A stretch of DNA of 64,000 nt. It comes from a virus. Positions within the stretch are counted from its first letter, which is position 1. Every line of letters starts with the position of its first letter. The position numbers were made by a program, and so were the translations under genes. Below the pieces are notes generated by a model, which saw only the letters and a list, made by a program, of their open reading frames with translations, was not told where the DNA came from and made no database searches. Location: positions 1 to 64,000 of IMG/VR virus record IMGVR_UViG_3300030107_001040; one strand, 5' to 3'. This document shows, piece by piece, positions 6,477-14,736 of this stretch.

Positions 6477-6595
6477 ATCATACAAAGGACTCGAAAGAAT
6501 CGTAACCCTGTGTAGATGTTAATAACGGTTCCCCATGTCGGGGGAATTATCATCCGCAGGATTTTTTTATTCTTGCGAGACACTAAGAGACAATT
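6477..6595 (+). other. Structured leader of the porin-like gene
   Basis: Contains TTCCCC (6529-6534) paired with GGGGAA (6541-6546) and a CGCA...TGCG stem flanking the T run at about 6562. No Shine-Dalgarno close to the start. A role in expression control is speculative. Confidence 0.35.
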
Positions 6596-6979
6596 ATGTC
6601 AATCAAATCAACAATCGCAGCACTAGCTGCATCACCTTTCCTGTTCGCTGGAGCCGCTTTTGCTGGTCCTTATGTGAACGTAGAGGCTAACGCATCATAT
6701 CCTGATGGGGATTATACCTCAGCAACTACAGACGTTCATATTGGCGTTGACGGTGGTTCAGGTCAGACTTCTTGGTACGTTCAGGGCGGTCCTGCTTTCG
6801 TTCATACTGAGTCTGCTGACGATACAGAGACAGAATTCTCTGGTAAGGCAGGTCTATCATATGCTGCTACAGAGACACTTGCTTTCTACGGCGAAGTTTC
6901 TGGTATCTCTAATGAGGACAGCAGTGGAGACGACATCATCGATTTCGGTGGTAAGATCGGAGCTACTTTCCGCTTCTAA
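6596..6979 (+). CDS. Secreted beta-barrel (porin-like) protein (127 aa)
   Basis: Clear signal peptide (about residues 1-23, ending AGAAFA). The mature part alternates polar and aromatic residues, with beta-strand repeats such as VHIGVDGG, TSWYVQGGPA and LAFYGEVSG, and ends in Phe (GKIGATFRF) as outer membrane beta-barrels do. It has its own promoter and terminator, so it may be strongly expressed. An outer membrane role is inferred from sequence features. Confidence 0.65.
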   Translation: MSIKSTIAALAASPFLFAGAAFAGPYVNVEANASYPDGDYTSATTDVHIGVDGGSGQTSWYVQGGPAFVHTESADDTETEFSGKAGLSYAATETLAFYGEVSGISNEDSSGDDIIDFGGKIGATFRF

Positions 6980-7002
6980 GGACGGAGTTGGATAACTAAA
7001 TA

Positions 7003-7028
7003 AAGGGTATCTTCGGATACCCTTTTTT
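7003..7028 (+). terminator. Intrinsic terminator with TTCG loop
   Basis: AAGGGTATC, loop TTCG, GATACCCTT and a T run. The tetraloop is the very stable UUCG type. Confidence 0.9.
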
Positions 7029-7043
7029 ATTCTAAGAAAATAT

Positions 7044-7280
7044 ATGAACTTTACAGTTTACTCCAAGGACGGGTGTCCTTTTTGCGAACAGATCAAGCAG
7101 GTTTTTGACGGTAAGGGATTCAATTATGTAGAGTATAAATTAGGGCAGGACTTTGGTAAGGATGCATTCTATGGTCAGTTTGGAGATGGATCTACCTTCC
7201 CTCAAGTCGTGTTAAATGCTGAGAATCTTGGTGGATGTACTGAAACCGTGAAATACCTCAAAGAAAAGAATTTAATTTGA
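7044..7280 (+). CDS. nrdC: Glutaredoxin
   Basis: 78 aa thioredoxin-fold protein with active site C11-P-F-C14 and the cis-proline in TFP53. The glutathione-side GGC motif appears as LGGCTETV. In T4-like phages glutaredoxin/thioredoxin supplies electrons to ribonucleotide reductase for nucleotide synthesis. Monocistronic between two terminator/promoter signals. The symbol follows T4 usage. Confidence 0.9.
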   Translation: MNFTVYSKDGCPFCEQIKQVFDGKGFNYVEYKLGQDFGKDAFYGQFGDGSTFPQVVLNAENLGGCTETVKYLKEKNLI

Positions 7281-7281
7281 G

Positions 7282-7310
7282 TAGACAAATTTTCCTAACA
7301 GTGGTATAAT
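7282..7310 (+). promoter_or_regulatory. Sigma-70 type promoter
   Basis: TAGACA (7282-7287), 17-base spacer, TATAAT (7305-7310). It would head the operon from 7360 that leads toward thyX and ho1. Confidence 0.75.
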
Positions 7311-7359
7311 ATGTGAGTCTAGAAACCCTCTAAATATTTTTAGCTAGGGAGTTAACCTT

Positions 7360-7590
7360 ATGGAAATCGCATTAGTTGTTTTGATGGTAATTGGTGCATT
7401 CCTTCTGGGAATTGTTATATCATGGTTAGCGAAGGGATATGTAGAAGACTACATTGAAAACGCTGCTTATGCTAAATCAGTTACTCACCCTGAGATGCTA
7501 GATGAAGATGGGAATATTATTCATGATGAACTTATCTACTTACGTAAGGAGACCCAGTTTGAACTTGATGATGACGATGATGAGGATTAA
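7360..7590 (+). CDS. Single-pass membrane protein with acidic tail (76 aa)
   Basis: N-terminal transmembrane helix (about 3-25), then a soluble segment and a C-terminal run of Asp/Glu (ELDDDDDED). Unknown; first gene behind the promoter at 7282. Confidence 0.7.
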   Translation: MEIALVVLMVIGAFLLGIVISWLAKGYVEDYIENAAYAKSVTHPEMLDEDGNIIHDELIYLRKETQFELDDDDDED

Positions 7591-7592
7591 AC

Positions 7593-8060
7593 ATGCCAAC
7601 TAAATCACTTGAAAATAGTAACCCTCGGTTACTAATTACAGAGATCTTGCGTAAGGTCTCTAATGCTAAAACAAAAGCAGAGAAGGTAAAACTTCTGCAG
7701 AAAAATAACAGCACTGCACTACGTCAGTTATTGATTATTAACTTTGACGAATCGGTAGTGTCACTTATGCCTGAAGGAGAGGTTCCTTATACACCTAATG
7801 ATGCACCTGTAGGAACGGATCACACCCGTTTAGAGCAGGAGTATAGAGGTTTGTATAGGTTCTTTAAAGGTGGTGACGGTTCTCTTAAGACTATGAAGCG
7901 TGAACAAATGTTTGTTCAGTTGCTTGAAGGTCTTGCTGCTGAAGAGGCAGAACTATTAGTCTTAGTAAAGGACGGTAAACTAACCGAAAAGTATAAACGT
8001 ATTACCAAAGCCGTTATATCTGAAGCATTTCCTCAGATAGAATGGGGTGGGAGGTCTTAA
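7593..8060 (+). CDS. Conserved phage protein of unknown function (155 aa)
   Basis: Soluble, helical protein with NAKTKAEKVKLLQKNN near the N-terminus and an Asp/Pro-rich middle. It resembles a family widespread in T4-like phages without assigned function, possibly the one called DUF6433. Its distance to the previous gene (2 bases) indicates one operon. Confidence 0.7.
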   Translation: MPTKSLENSNPRLLITEILRKVSNAKTKAEKVKLLQKNNSTALRQLLIINFDESVVSLMPEGEVPYTPNDAPVGTDHTRLEQEYRGLYRFFKGGDGSLKTMKREQMFVQLLEGLAAEEAELLVLVKDGKLTEKYKRITKAVISEAFPQIEWGGRS

Positions 8061-8103
8061 TCTCGTGCATGTATTCAAAGAAGATTGTACGAAAGAGGAG
8101 GCA

Positions 8104-8343
8104 ATGAATCCAAAGCTTCCTTATACATGTTACCTTGTAACATATAAGGTTGATGGTAAAGAAAAATATGATCTGAGTATAGCTCAGAAAGAAGTTGAAC
8201 TCTTTGATTATTATTATGATCTCTATAAGAAAGACTTCGTTACGTTTAAACAAGCAGGAGGTAAAGTCAATCCTAAATTATGGAACAGTCAATCTATACC
8301 CAAAAAACCAAAACCAAAGAAAAAGAAGGAAGAATTAGAATGA
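8104..8343 (+). CDS. Hypothetical protein (79 aa)
   Basis: The frame is open earlier, but GAGGAGG lies just upstream of ATG 8104, which decides the start. Aromatic-rich core (YTCYLVTYKVDGKEKYDL, DYYYDLYKKDF), basic end rich in Lys/Pro. Overlaps the next gene by 4 bases (ATGA). Not recognised. Confidence 0.65.
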   Translation: MNPKLPYTCYLVTYKVDGKEKYDLSIAQKEVELFDYYYDLYKKDFVTFKQAGGKVNPKLWNSQSIPKKPKPKKKKEELE

Positions 8344-8579
8344 CAACAACACCATCTGAAAAACAGAATAAGAATGGTCTAACAGATGATCAGCAAAAAG
8401 GTGTTGAAGCAGTAGGTGAACTACTATCATTCTTTATTAAACCATTACTTCTTAAATGGTTATGGAACTGGGTAATACCTGGTGTATTTGGACTTGCAAC
8501 CATTACATATTTGCAAGCACTTGCTCTTTATTTCATCGCTAAAATAATATTTGATCATGCAAAAGTTAAAGTTGATTAG
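8340..8579 (+). CDS. Membrane protein (79 aa)
   Basis: Start in an ATGA overlap with the gene before. A polar N-terminus is followed by hydrophobic segments (FFIKPLLLKWLW and GVFGLATITYLQALALYFI), probably two membrane passes. Overlaps thyX. Unknown. Confidence 0.65.
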   Translation: MTTTPSEKQNKNGLTDDQQKGVEAVGELLSFFIKPLLLKWLWNWVIPGVFGLATITYLQALALYFIAKIIFDHAKVKVD

Positions 8580-9195
8580 TGTTACTCCTGATGCTGAACA
8601 AACTGTTGGATATGTAGCACGAGTAAGTAACCCTAATAACCAAGAGAACCCAAAGGTCTCTGGTCTTTTATCATATTGTATTAAACATGGTCATTGGAGT
8701 GTCTTTGAACAGGCACACATGACGGTGGAGATTGAGACCACACGTGGTCTTGCAGCACAGATCTTACGTCATAGATCATTTACATATCAAGAATTTTCAC
8801 AACGGTATGCTGATGTATCATATATCAGAGAAGATATACCATTGCCTGAACTTCGCAGACAAGATACGAAGAACAGACAGAACAGTATTGATGATATAGA
8901 TCCAGTAACACAACAGAATTTTGAGATTGAGATGCGAAAGCATTTTGATCAAGCTATAGATCTGTATAAGAAGATGCTTCATGCAGGTATTGCTAAGGAG
9001 TGTGCTAGATTTGTTCTGCCTCTAGCAACTCCAACTAGACTCTACATGACAGGATCTATAAGATCTTGGATACATTATATTGATCTACGTTCAGCACATG
9101 GTACTCAGAAAGAGCACATGGAAATTGCTGAAGGAGTGAGAGCAATCTTTGCAGAACAATTCCCAATTATATCAGAGGCACTAGGATGGCTGTAG
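8557..9195 (+). CDS. thyX: Flavin-dependent thymidylate synthase
   Basis: 212 aa from ATG 8557 (a TTG at 8551 is upstream). The ThyX signature RHRx7S is exact: R71-H72-R73 and S81 within RHRSFTYQEFSQRY. ThyX makes dTMP from dUMP using FAD, NADPH and methylene-tetrahydrofolate, feeding phage DNA synthesis. It overlaps both neighbours, so the operon is tightly packed. Confidence 0.97.
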   Translation: MQKLKLISVTPDAEQTVGYVARVSNPNNQENPKVSGLLSYCIKHGHWSVFEQAHMTVEIETTRGLAAQILRHRSFTYQEFSQRYADVSYIREDIPLPELRRQDTKNRQNSIDDIDPVTQQNFEIEMRKHFDQAIDLYKKMLHAGIAKECARFVLPLATPTRLYMTGSIRSWIHYIDLRSAHGTQKEHMEIAEGVRAIFAEQFPIISEALGWL

Positions 9196-9869
9196 CATTT
9201 TCACAACAGATAAAGGAGGGGACTAAGAAGTCTCATAACGCAGCAGAGAATACTAAGTTTGTAGGTAGTTTCCTTAAGGGTGTATTAGATCCTGAAGAGT
9301 ATCGTAAGTTACTTACTAACTTCTGGTATGTTTATGACACTATGGAGCAGAGGATACAGGAAACTAATGATCCTCTAGTGAATGCAATAAAGAAATGGAA
9401 TGTAGATCTGTTTCGTACAATGGCTCTACAAGAGGATCTTAGATATTACTATGGTCCTATGTGGAGAGAGAAACAGATACCTTCAGAGGCATGTAATACA
9501 TATTGTTATAGAATTAATGAGGTAGCAGAGAAAGATCCGTATCTATTGATAGCACATCATTATACTAGATACATTGGTGATCTATCTGGTGGTCAGATAC
9601 TTAAAGGTATTGCTCAGAAAGCATTACAACCACCTGTAGGTGAAGGATTACATTTCTATGACTTCCCTAGGATTGAAGATGCTAAAGAATGGAAGACAAA
9701 TTATAGAGCAACTCTTGATACGTTAGCCTTATCAGAGCAAGCAATTAATGCATTGATCACTGAAGCAAATTATGCTTTCCGTCTTAACATGTATATGTTT
9801 GACGAGATCCAAGGTAGTGCTAGTAAGTCCTTGGGAAAAATTCTATGGAACACTATCAGAGGTAAGTAA
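9186..9869 (+). CDS. ho1: Heme oxygenase
   Basis: 227 aa. The proximal heme ligand is H17 in TKKSHNAAE and the distal helix carries GDLSGGQ (131-137). It opens heme to biliverdin IXalpha with ferredoxin, the first step to phycobilins. Cyanophages often pair it with bilin reductases (pebS/pcyA), not present in this window; the cpeT-like gene at 27.9 kb belongs to the same theme. Confidence 0.97.
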   Translation: MAVAFSQQIKEGTKKSHNAAENTKFVGSFLKGVLDPEEYRKLLTNFWYVYDTMEQRIQETNDPLVNAIKKWNVDLFRTMALQEDLRYYYGPMWREKQIPSEACNTYCYRINEVAEKDPYLLIAHHYTRYIGDLSGGQILKGIAQKALQPPVGEGLHFYDFPRIEDAKEWKTNYRATLDTLALSEQAINALITEANYAFRLNMYMFDEIQGSASKSLGKILWNTIRGK

Positions 9870-10100
9870 ATGCCGACATATCCCGTAATAAATAAGAGCA
9901 CAGGAGAGAAACAGGAACTCTCCATGTCCATGAAATCTTATGATCAATGGAGGAAGGACAATCCCGACTGGGATAAAGACTGGTCTGCTGGTGTCGGTGG
10001 ACATACTTATGGTAATCCTAAGCAGTCTGATGGCTTTAAAGAAGTCATGTCTAAAGTTCAACAAGAACATCCCCTAGCTAACCTGAGTCGTTTCACCTAA
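9870..10100 (+). CDS. Hypothetical protein, FmdB-like without zinc cysteines (76 aa)
   Basis: Starts immediately after ho1. The opening MPTYPVINKSTGEKQELSMS and the repeated WxxDNPDW-type pattern recall the short FmdB-like proteins of cyanophages, but no Cys is present, so no zinc ribbon can form. Function unknown. Confidence 0.6.
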   Translation: MPTYPVINKSTGEKQELSMSMKSYDQWRKDNPDWDKDWSAGVGGHTYGNPKQSDGFKEVMSKVQQEHPLANLSRFT

Positions 10101-10104
10101 TTTT

Positions 10105-10869
10105 ATGCCAAGAGCAAGAAAGAAAACCAATGGTAATGGATCATCTACCAACGGAATGACCCCTAAACAAATGAAAAGGAAGAAACCGATTGATAAGTCA
10201 TACATGACTAATATCACTCCACTTACAGATAATCAGACGACTGCCTTTGAAGCTTATAAGGAAGGTAAGAATCTTTTATTGCATGGTGCTGCTGGAACAG
10301 GTAAAACTTTCATCACTTTATATCTTGCTCTACAAGAGGTGCTTGACGTTACTACACCTTATGATAAAATTATTATTGTAAGGTCTCTAGTACCTACTAG
10401 AGAGATTGGTTTCCTACCAGGTGACCATGAGGATAAGTCCTACCTTTATCAGATACCATACAAGAACATGGTTAGATACATGTTCAGTATGCCTGATGAC
10501 AATTCATTCCAAATGCTTTATGACAACCTACGAGCGCAGGAGACTATTGACTTCTGGTCTACATCTTTTATTCGGGGTGTTACCCTTGATAGTGCTATTG
10601 TTATTGTAGATGAGTTCAGTAACTTGAACTTCCATGAACTTGATTCAATGATCACTCGCATAGGTGAGGACTCTAAGATCATGTTCTGTGGTGACATTAC
10701 TCAGACTGATCTTACACGTGAGAAAGAAACATCTGGTATCTCAGATTTCATTAAGATAGTTGAGAACATGAAAGATGTTTTCACGTGTGTTGAGTTTGAT
10801 ATTAATGATATTGTTCGCTCTGGTCTTGTAAGATCTTATCTCATATCAAAATATAATCTTGGTTTCTAA
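10105..10869 (+). CDS. phoH: PhoH-like P-loop ATPase
   Basis: 254 aa. Walker A GAAGTGKT (61-68) and Walker B IVIVDE (165-170), with conserved VRSLVPTREIGFLPG and the GDITQTDL sensor region. A basic N-terminal tail precedes the domain. PhoH is a near-universal cyanophage gene of uncertain biochemical role, linked to phosphate stress in bacteria and possibly to RNA metabolism. Confidence 0.95.
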   Translation: MPRARKKTNGNGSSTNGMTPKQMKRKKPIDKSYMTNITPLTDNQTTAFEAYKEGKNLLLHGAAGTGKTFITLYLALQEVLDVTTPYDKIIIVRSLVPTREIGFLPGDHEDKSYLYQIPYKNMVRYMFSMPDDNSFQMLYDNLRAQETIDFWSTSFIRGVTLDSAIVIVDEFSNLNFHELDSMITRIGEDSKIMFCGDITQTDLTREKETSGISDFIKIVENMKDVFTCVEFDINDIVRSGLVRSYLISKYNLGF

Positions 10870-11550
10870 ATGACTTTTACTTTTGTTGATGTTGACCTCA
10901 AAGTTCCAGAGGTTGAACCTGTGAATAGAGATGGAGTTAGGTTCTACCCTATTCCTGGTGCTGATAAATATTATCCAAGCGTTACCTCAATCACATCGTT
11001 TAAGAACGCAGCTTTCTTCGCAGGTTGGAGAAAGAGAATAGGTGAAGAAGAGGCGAATCGTATCACTGCTAGAGCTACACAAAGAGGAACAGCGTTCCAT
11101 AATATCACTGAAGATTATATTAATGATGAATTAAATCTCAACAAATACTTGGCAAACAATCCATTATCTGTTAGAATGTTTCAAGCATCTAAGGATACTC
11201 TTAATCGGATTGATAAGATACATTGTTTAGAAACTTTTCTATACTCTCATTATCTTGGTCTTGCTGGTAGAGTTGACTGTATTGCCGAGTTTGATGGTGA
11301 GTTAGCAGTTATCGATTTCAAAACTTCTACTAAAGAAAAACAAGAGAACTATATTGAACATTACTTTGTTCAAGAAACTGCATACGCAGCAATGTTCCTT
11401 GAGCGTTCAGGCATTGAGGTCAAGAAAATTGTCACACTTATCACAACCGAGGAAGGATCTGTTCAAGTATTTGAGAAGTACAATCTTGATGACTATTTAC
11501 AATTACTCAAGTCCTACATTGAAGAATTTGTTAGGGGAAAAAATGCCTAA
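10870..11550 (+). CDS. PD-(D/E)XK exonuclease, RecB-type
   Basis: 226 aa. Core motifs are in order: H77 in RGTAFH, GRVD136, D149-F-K151 and the QxxxY motif (Q168, Y172). This is the RecB/Cas4-like nuclease layout found in many T4-like cyanophages. It probably acts in recombination or DNA repair. It follows phoH without a gap and overlaps gp33. Confidence 0.85.
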   Translation: MTFTFVDVDLKVPEVEPVNRDGVRFYPIPGADKYYPSVTSITSFKNAAFFAGWRKRIGEEEANRITARATQRGTAFHNITEDYINDELNLNKYLANNPLSVRMFQASKDTLNRIDKIHCLETFLYSHYLGLAGRVDCIAEFDGELAVIDFKTSTKEKQENYIEHYFVQETAYAAMFLERSGIEVKKIVTLITTEEGSVQVFEKYNLDDYLQLLKSYIEEFVRGKNA

Positions 11551-11800
11551 AGAGAAACAACAAACTGAGGATAATTTCCTGACACCAACAAAATTCTCTC
11601 AAGAGATAGAAAGACTGGTGAAAAAAAGTGATGGGTTAATAACCTACATTGAAGCGATAGTAACCTATTGCCAAGAGAATGAAATTGAATTGGAAACAGT
11701 TCCTAAGTTAGTTTCTAAACCATTAAAGGAACGGTTGCGACATGAGGCACAACGTCTAAATTATATGAAGCAATCATCTAAAGGAGTATTACCTTTATGA
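11543..11800 (+). CDS. gp33: Late-transcription accessory protein, gp33-like (85 aa)
   Basis: The frame is open from further upstream, but ATG 11543 follows GGGG-A-rich sequence and gives the expected size. The pattern (SYxEA-like TYIEAIVTYCQENEIE, then PLKERLRHEAQRLN) matches T4 gp33 (YLEATTAFLEENSI). gp33 links RNA polymerase to the sliding clamp at late promoters, consistent with the many NATAAATA boxes here. Overlaps both neighbours. Confidence 0.8.
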   Translation: MPKEKQQTEDNFLTPTKFSQEIERLVKKSDGLITYIEAIVTYCQENEIELETVPKLVSKPLKERLRHEAQRLNYMKQSSKGVLPL

Positions 11801-12120
11801 ATTTTTTTAATTCACCACAGGTACAAGAAAATTTACAGGACATCTTTCACACTTATCAACAGGTAGCATCCATGACTAGCAAGATGGCTAGCATGGGTAG
11901 AGAGGCTAAATTAGAACACATTGATGAGTGTAAAGAACTTATAGACAAACAAAAAACATTTTATACTAGGTTGTGTCTTGCTGCTATGGAAGGAGATGAA
12001 GGAGCAGCAGACATGAAGACAAGAATTAATGCCATGTCACAAGCATTTGGATTTAACGATCTTGCAGAGTGCATGGATGCTATGGTAGATACATTAAATA
12101 AAGCTGCTGCAAATACATAA
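11797..12120 (+). CDS. DUF1825-like protein (107 aa)
   Basis: Four-base overlap with gp33. The start MNFFNSPQVQENLQDIFHTY and LIDKQKTFYTRL fit the cyanobacterial DUF1825 family, a small helical protein of unknown role common to cyanobacteria and their myoviruses. Confidence 0.75.
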   Translation: MNFFNSPQVQENLQDIFHTYQQVASMTSKMASMGREAKLEHIDECKELIDKQKTFYTRLCLAAMEGDEGAADMKTRINAMSQAFGFNDLAECMDAMVDTLNKAAANT

Positions 12121-12677
12121 TGGATTTTATTAGGTCGTATGAGAATGCTCTAAGCGAAGAGACATTAACCAATTTAATAATGTTAGCGACCAATCAGATA
12201 ACTTGGAAGTCAAACCGTCATCCTAATCGCTCAGATAAACAGTTAGCGATTGAACCATTTTGGCCTGACTTAGCAGGAGATATTAATAATAGATTACTTA
12301 ATTTTTTTGATGCGTATGTTACAGACTTCCCTTACTTGAAGCAACAAGGTGAAGACTGGATGAGTGGACAGTTTATATTACAGAAGACAGAACCTATGGA
12401 AGGGTACCATGTCTTTCATGCAGAGAATAGTAATTACAATAATGCAGTAAGGATGTTAGCGTGGATGATATATCTTAATGATGTTGAAGAGGGTGGTGAG
12501 ACTGAGTTCCTCTATCAAAAGAGGAGGGTTAAACCAACCAGAAACACCTGCTTAATTTGGCCAGGTTGTTTCACCCATTTGCATCGGGGTCTTCCCCCGA
12601 TCAGTGGTAGCAAGTTCATTCTTACTGGATGGTTTGCACCTTTGTCAGGGTCTAGTCACTTTAGATTCGGGTCTTGA
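12120..12677 (+). CDS. 2OG-Fe(II) oxygenase, prolyl-hydroxylase-like
   Basis: 185 aa. Candidate iron ligands are H100 and E102 (HAE instead of the usual HxD), then GGETEF (125-130), which is typical of prolyl 4-hydroxylase-type enzymes, and H153 or H155 with a late basic residue. Expected to hydroxylate a substrate using 2-oxoglutarate, O2 and iron; substrate unknown. It joins the previous gene by TAATG. Confidence 0.75.
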   Translation: MDFIRSYENALSEETLTNLIMLATNQITWKSNRHPNRSDKQLAIEPFWPDLAGDINNRLLNFFDAYVTDFPYLKQQGEDWMSGQFILQKTEPMEGYHVFHAENSNYNNAVRMLAWMIYLNDVEEGGETEFLYQKRRVKPTRNTCLIWPGCFTHLHRGLPPISGSKFILTGWFAPLSGSSHFRFGS

Positions 12678-12702
12678 CTTAGCCTAAATAGTATGCTACG
12701 AT
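12674..12702 (+). promoter_or_regulatory. Sigma-70 type promoter of gp32
   Basis: TTGACT (12674-12679), 17-base spacer, TACGAT (12697-12702). The spacer also contains a late-like CTAAATA (12684-12690). Confidence 0.6.
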
Positions 12703-12743
12703 TACCTAGTAGCATTAATACACACAATACGGAGAATACAATT

Positions 12744-13652
12744 ATGTCTTTTGCAACACTTAAGAAAGCGTCTGCCGCTGGCAATACGCTTGCTAAACTC
12801 ACGCAGGAGATTGAGAAGTTAAATCAACCCCAATCTGGTGGCGGCAACGATGAACGCCTATGGAAACCAGAGTTAGATAAAGCAGGTAACGGTTACGCTG
12901 TAATTCGTTTCCTTCCCGCACCAGATGGTGAGGATATGCCTTGGGCTAAAGTATGGTCACATGCTTTCAAGGGACCTGGAGGTCAGTGGTACATTGAGAA
13001 CAGTCTTACTACACTTGGTAAGGATGATCCCGTTGGAGAACTGAACAGAGAACTTTGGAACAGTGGACGTGAAGCAGATAAATCAACTGCTAGAACCCAG
13101 AAGCGTAAGCTTTCATACTACAGCAACATATATGTTGTAAGTGATCCAGCACACCCAGAGAACGAAGGTCAAGTCTTCCTATACAAATATGGTAAGAAGA
13201 TCTTTGATAAACTTGTTGAAGCAATGCAACCTGCATTTGCTGACGAGACTCCACTAGATCCATTTAATCTATGGAAGGGTGCTGACTTTAAAGTTAAGAT
13301 CAGGAAGGTTGATGGATACTGGAATTATGATAAGAGTGAATTTGCTGCACCAGGAACCCTTGGCAGCCTAGATGATGATCAGTTAGAAGAAATCTGGAAG
13401 AAAGCATACTCTCTAGCAGAGTTTGAAGACCCTAAGAACTTCAAGTCTTATGAACAACTACAAGCAAGGTTAAACCTTGTTCTTGGTACTCGTCCTGCTC
13501 CTGTAGCAGTTGATGAGTCGGAGGAAGAAGTTACTCCACAAAACTGGGGTAAAGAAGTCTCTGAGTTTAGAGAGAAAGCAGTTGCTTCCTCTCCTGTTGA
13601 GGATAAGGGAGATACCCTTTCTTATTTTCAATCTTTAGCAGAGGAGGACTGA
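12744..13652 (+). CDS. gp32: Single-stranded DNA-binding protein gp32
   Basis: 302 aa from ATG 12744 (the frame opens earlier, but the promoter and GGAG before this ATG fix it). N-terminal basic segment, OB-fold core with YYSNIYVVSDPAHPENEGQV and KYGKKIFDKL as in T4 gp32, and an acidic C-terminus ending in SYFQSLAEED. It coats ssDNA and organises the replisome. No cysteine is seen, so the zinc site of T4 gp32 is absent. Confidence 0.93.
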   Translation: MSFATLKKASAAGNTLAKLTQEIEKLNQPQSGGGNDERLWKPELDKAGNGYAVIRFLPAPDGEDMPWAKVWSHAFKGPGGQWYIENSLTTLGKDDPVGELNRELWNSGREADKSTARTQKRKLSYYSNIYVVSDPAHPENEGQVFLYKYGKKIFDKLVEAMQPAFADETPLDPFNLWKGADFKVKIRKVDGYWNYDKSEFAAPGTLGSLDDDQLEEIWKKAYSLAEFEDPKNFKSYEQLQARLNLVLGTRPAPVAVDESEEEVTPQNWGKEVSEFREKAVASSPVEDKGDTLSYFQSLAEED

Positions 13653-13658
13653 TAAATA
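13651..13658 (+). promoter_or_regulatory. T4-type late promoter (GATAAATA)
   Basis: Seven of eight match, overlapping the gp32 stop codon; it would drive the secreted-protein gene at 13725. Confidence 0.45.
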
Positions 13659-13666
13659 ACTGGCAC

Positions 13667-13702
13667 AAAGGGGGTTTAATTTAACCCCCTTTCTGCTATA
13701 AT
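13667..13702 (+). promoter_or_regulatory. Composite terminator-promoter after gp32
   Basis: AAAGGGGGTT (13667-13676) pairs with AACCCCCTTT (13683-13692), though the T run is short. A perfect TATAAT follows at 13697-13702, with only a weak -35 (TTTAAT) in the loop. Same layout as the elements before talC and at 57.1 kb. Confidence 0.6.
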
Positions 13703-13724
13703 AAAGATATACAAAAGGAAAATT

Positions 13725-14144
13725 ATGAAACTAGCTCTCGCAGCATTGTTTGCTTTGACTCCTGTATCAGCAATGGCAGGGGAATACCAACCAGGATACT
13801 CTGAAGAGAGGACTTGTTTTAGAACAGAGTATCGTGAAGAGTATGTGCCTGGTACTGAAGATTCACCAGGATATGTGAAGTCATGGAAGGATACCATTGA
13901 GGTTCCTTGTCAAGACCACCCCAACGTTGGTTGGAGAAACAATCCACGTCCACATACTTATAGAAGACATGTAACAGTGTATGAGGATGTAGATACAAAT
14001 GATTGTTCAGATGGAACCGTTGCTGGAGCACTCCTTGGTGGAGGACTAGCAGGATTTGGTTCAAGAGGAAAGGATAGATGGTGGGCAATCCCTGCTGGTA
14101 TCATAGGTGGTGCTACGCTAGGATGTGCTGTAGACGGAGGATGA
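13725..14144 (+). CDS. Secreted glycine-zipper protein (139 aa)
   Basis: Signal peptide (about 1-18, ending SAMA). A central part has four Cys and many Tyr/Arg; the C-terminus has a glycine zipper (GALLGGGLAGFGSRG, IPAGIIGGATLG), as in Gly-zipper outer-membrane or periplasmic proteins. It may insert in the envelope of the host. Function not known. Confidence 0.7.
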   Translation: MKLALAALFALTPVSAMAGEYQPGYSEERTCFRTEYREEYVPGTEDSPGYVKSWKDTIEVPCQDHPNVGWRNNPRPHTYRRHVTVYEDVDTNDCSDGTVAGALLGGGLAGFGSRGKDRWWAIPAGIIGGATLGCAVDGG

Positions 14145-14145
14145 T

Positions 14146-14460
14146 ATGACTGAAGAAACCATCCGCAAGTACACTTATACTAAAGCAGAAGTTGACAAGA
14201 TGATTGCGGATGCTTTAGCAGAAGCACGTGCAATTGATGAAGAGTCTATGCGTAAGCACAATAGGACTGCAACTATCATTAGTATGATATTGGGGTTCAC
14301 TTGTCTTGCATTGTTTGTGGATGGTTTGCTTAGGATACTTGGCATCATTCCACCATTTATGGACTTAGATGTCAATGTTATTGATGATATTGTAGAGAAG
14401 GTTGAGAGTGACATCATGCCACTCGTTCAACAGGGAGCAAAATATATACCACGGATATGA
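14146..14460 (+). CDS. Membrane protein (104 aa)
   Basis: Charged N-terminal helix (about 1-40), then one transmembrane segment (about 43-66, IISMILGFTCLALFVDGLL) and a hydrophobic C-terminal helix. First of a chain of genes joined by 4-base overlaps. Unknown. Confidence 0.7.
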   Translation: MTEETIRKYTYTKAEVDKMIADALAEARAIDEESMRKHNRTATIISMILGFTCLALFVDGLLRILGIIPPFMDLDVNVIDDIVEKVESDIMPLVQQGAKYIPRI

Positions 14461-14558
14461 TTGACACTTCACCCAGTTCTATTAGACTTTTTGCTGTCAT
14501 AGTACTGGGTGTTGTGTGGTTTTACTTATTAAATCAACATTTGAGGAGTGACGAATGA
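14457..14558 (+). CDS. Membrane micropeptide (33 aa)
   Basis: ATGA overlaps at both ends. One helix (IRLFAVIVLGVVWFYLL). The overlaps and a TGAGGAG before the next start support real translation. Confidence 0.6.
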   Translation: MIDTSPSSIRLFAVIVLGVVWFYLLNQHLRSDE

Positions 14559-14650
14559 CACATGCATCATCTACACCACTACTAGACTTAGCATTAATAG
14601 GTTTAGTAGTTGGTCTGTTTGTTATCCAACGTGAAAGGAGATTAAAGTGA
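14555..14650 (+). CDS. Membrane micropeptide (31 aa)
   Basis: ATGA/GTGA overlaps at both ends, GAGGAG upstream of the start. Helix LLDLALIGLVVGLFVI followed by a basic tail (QRERRLK), consistent with an inside C-terminus. Confidence 0.6.
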   Translation: MTHASSTPLLDLALIGLVVGLFVIQRERRLK

Positions 14651-14736
14651 ATTTAATTTATGTTGTAGGTGCCTTATGCACCATTGGTATAGCTACAGTT
14701 TCCTACATATTATGGAGGTATGATCCCCACGCATGA
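14647..14736 (+). CDS. Membrane micropeptide with GTG start (29 aa)
   Basis: GTG start overlapping the previous stop, AAAGGAG at normal spacing upstream. One transmembrane helix, ending WRYDPHA. Confidence 0.55.
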   Translation: MNLIYVVGALCTIGIATVSYILWRYDPHA

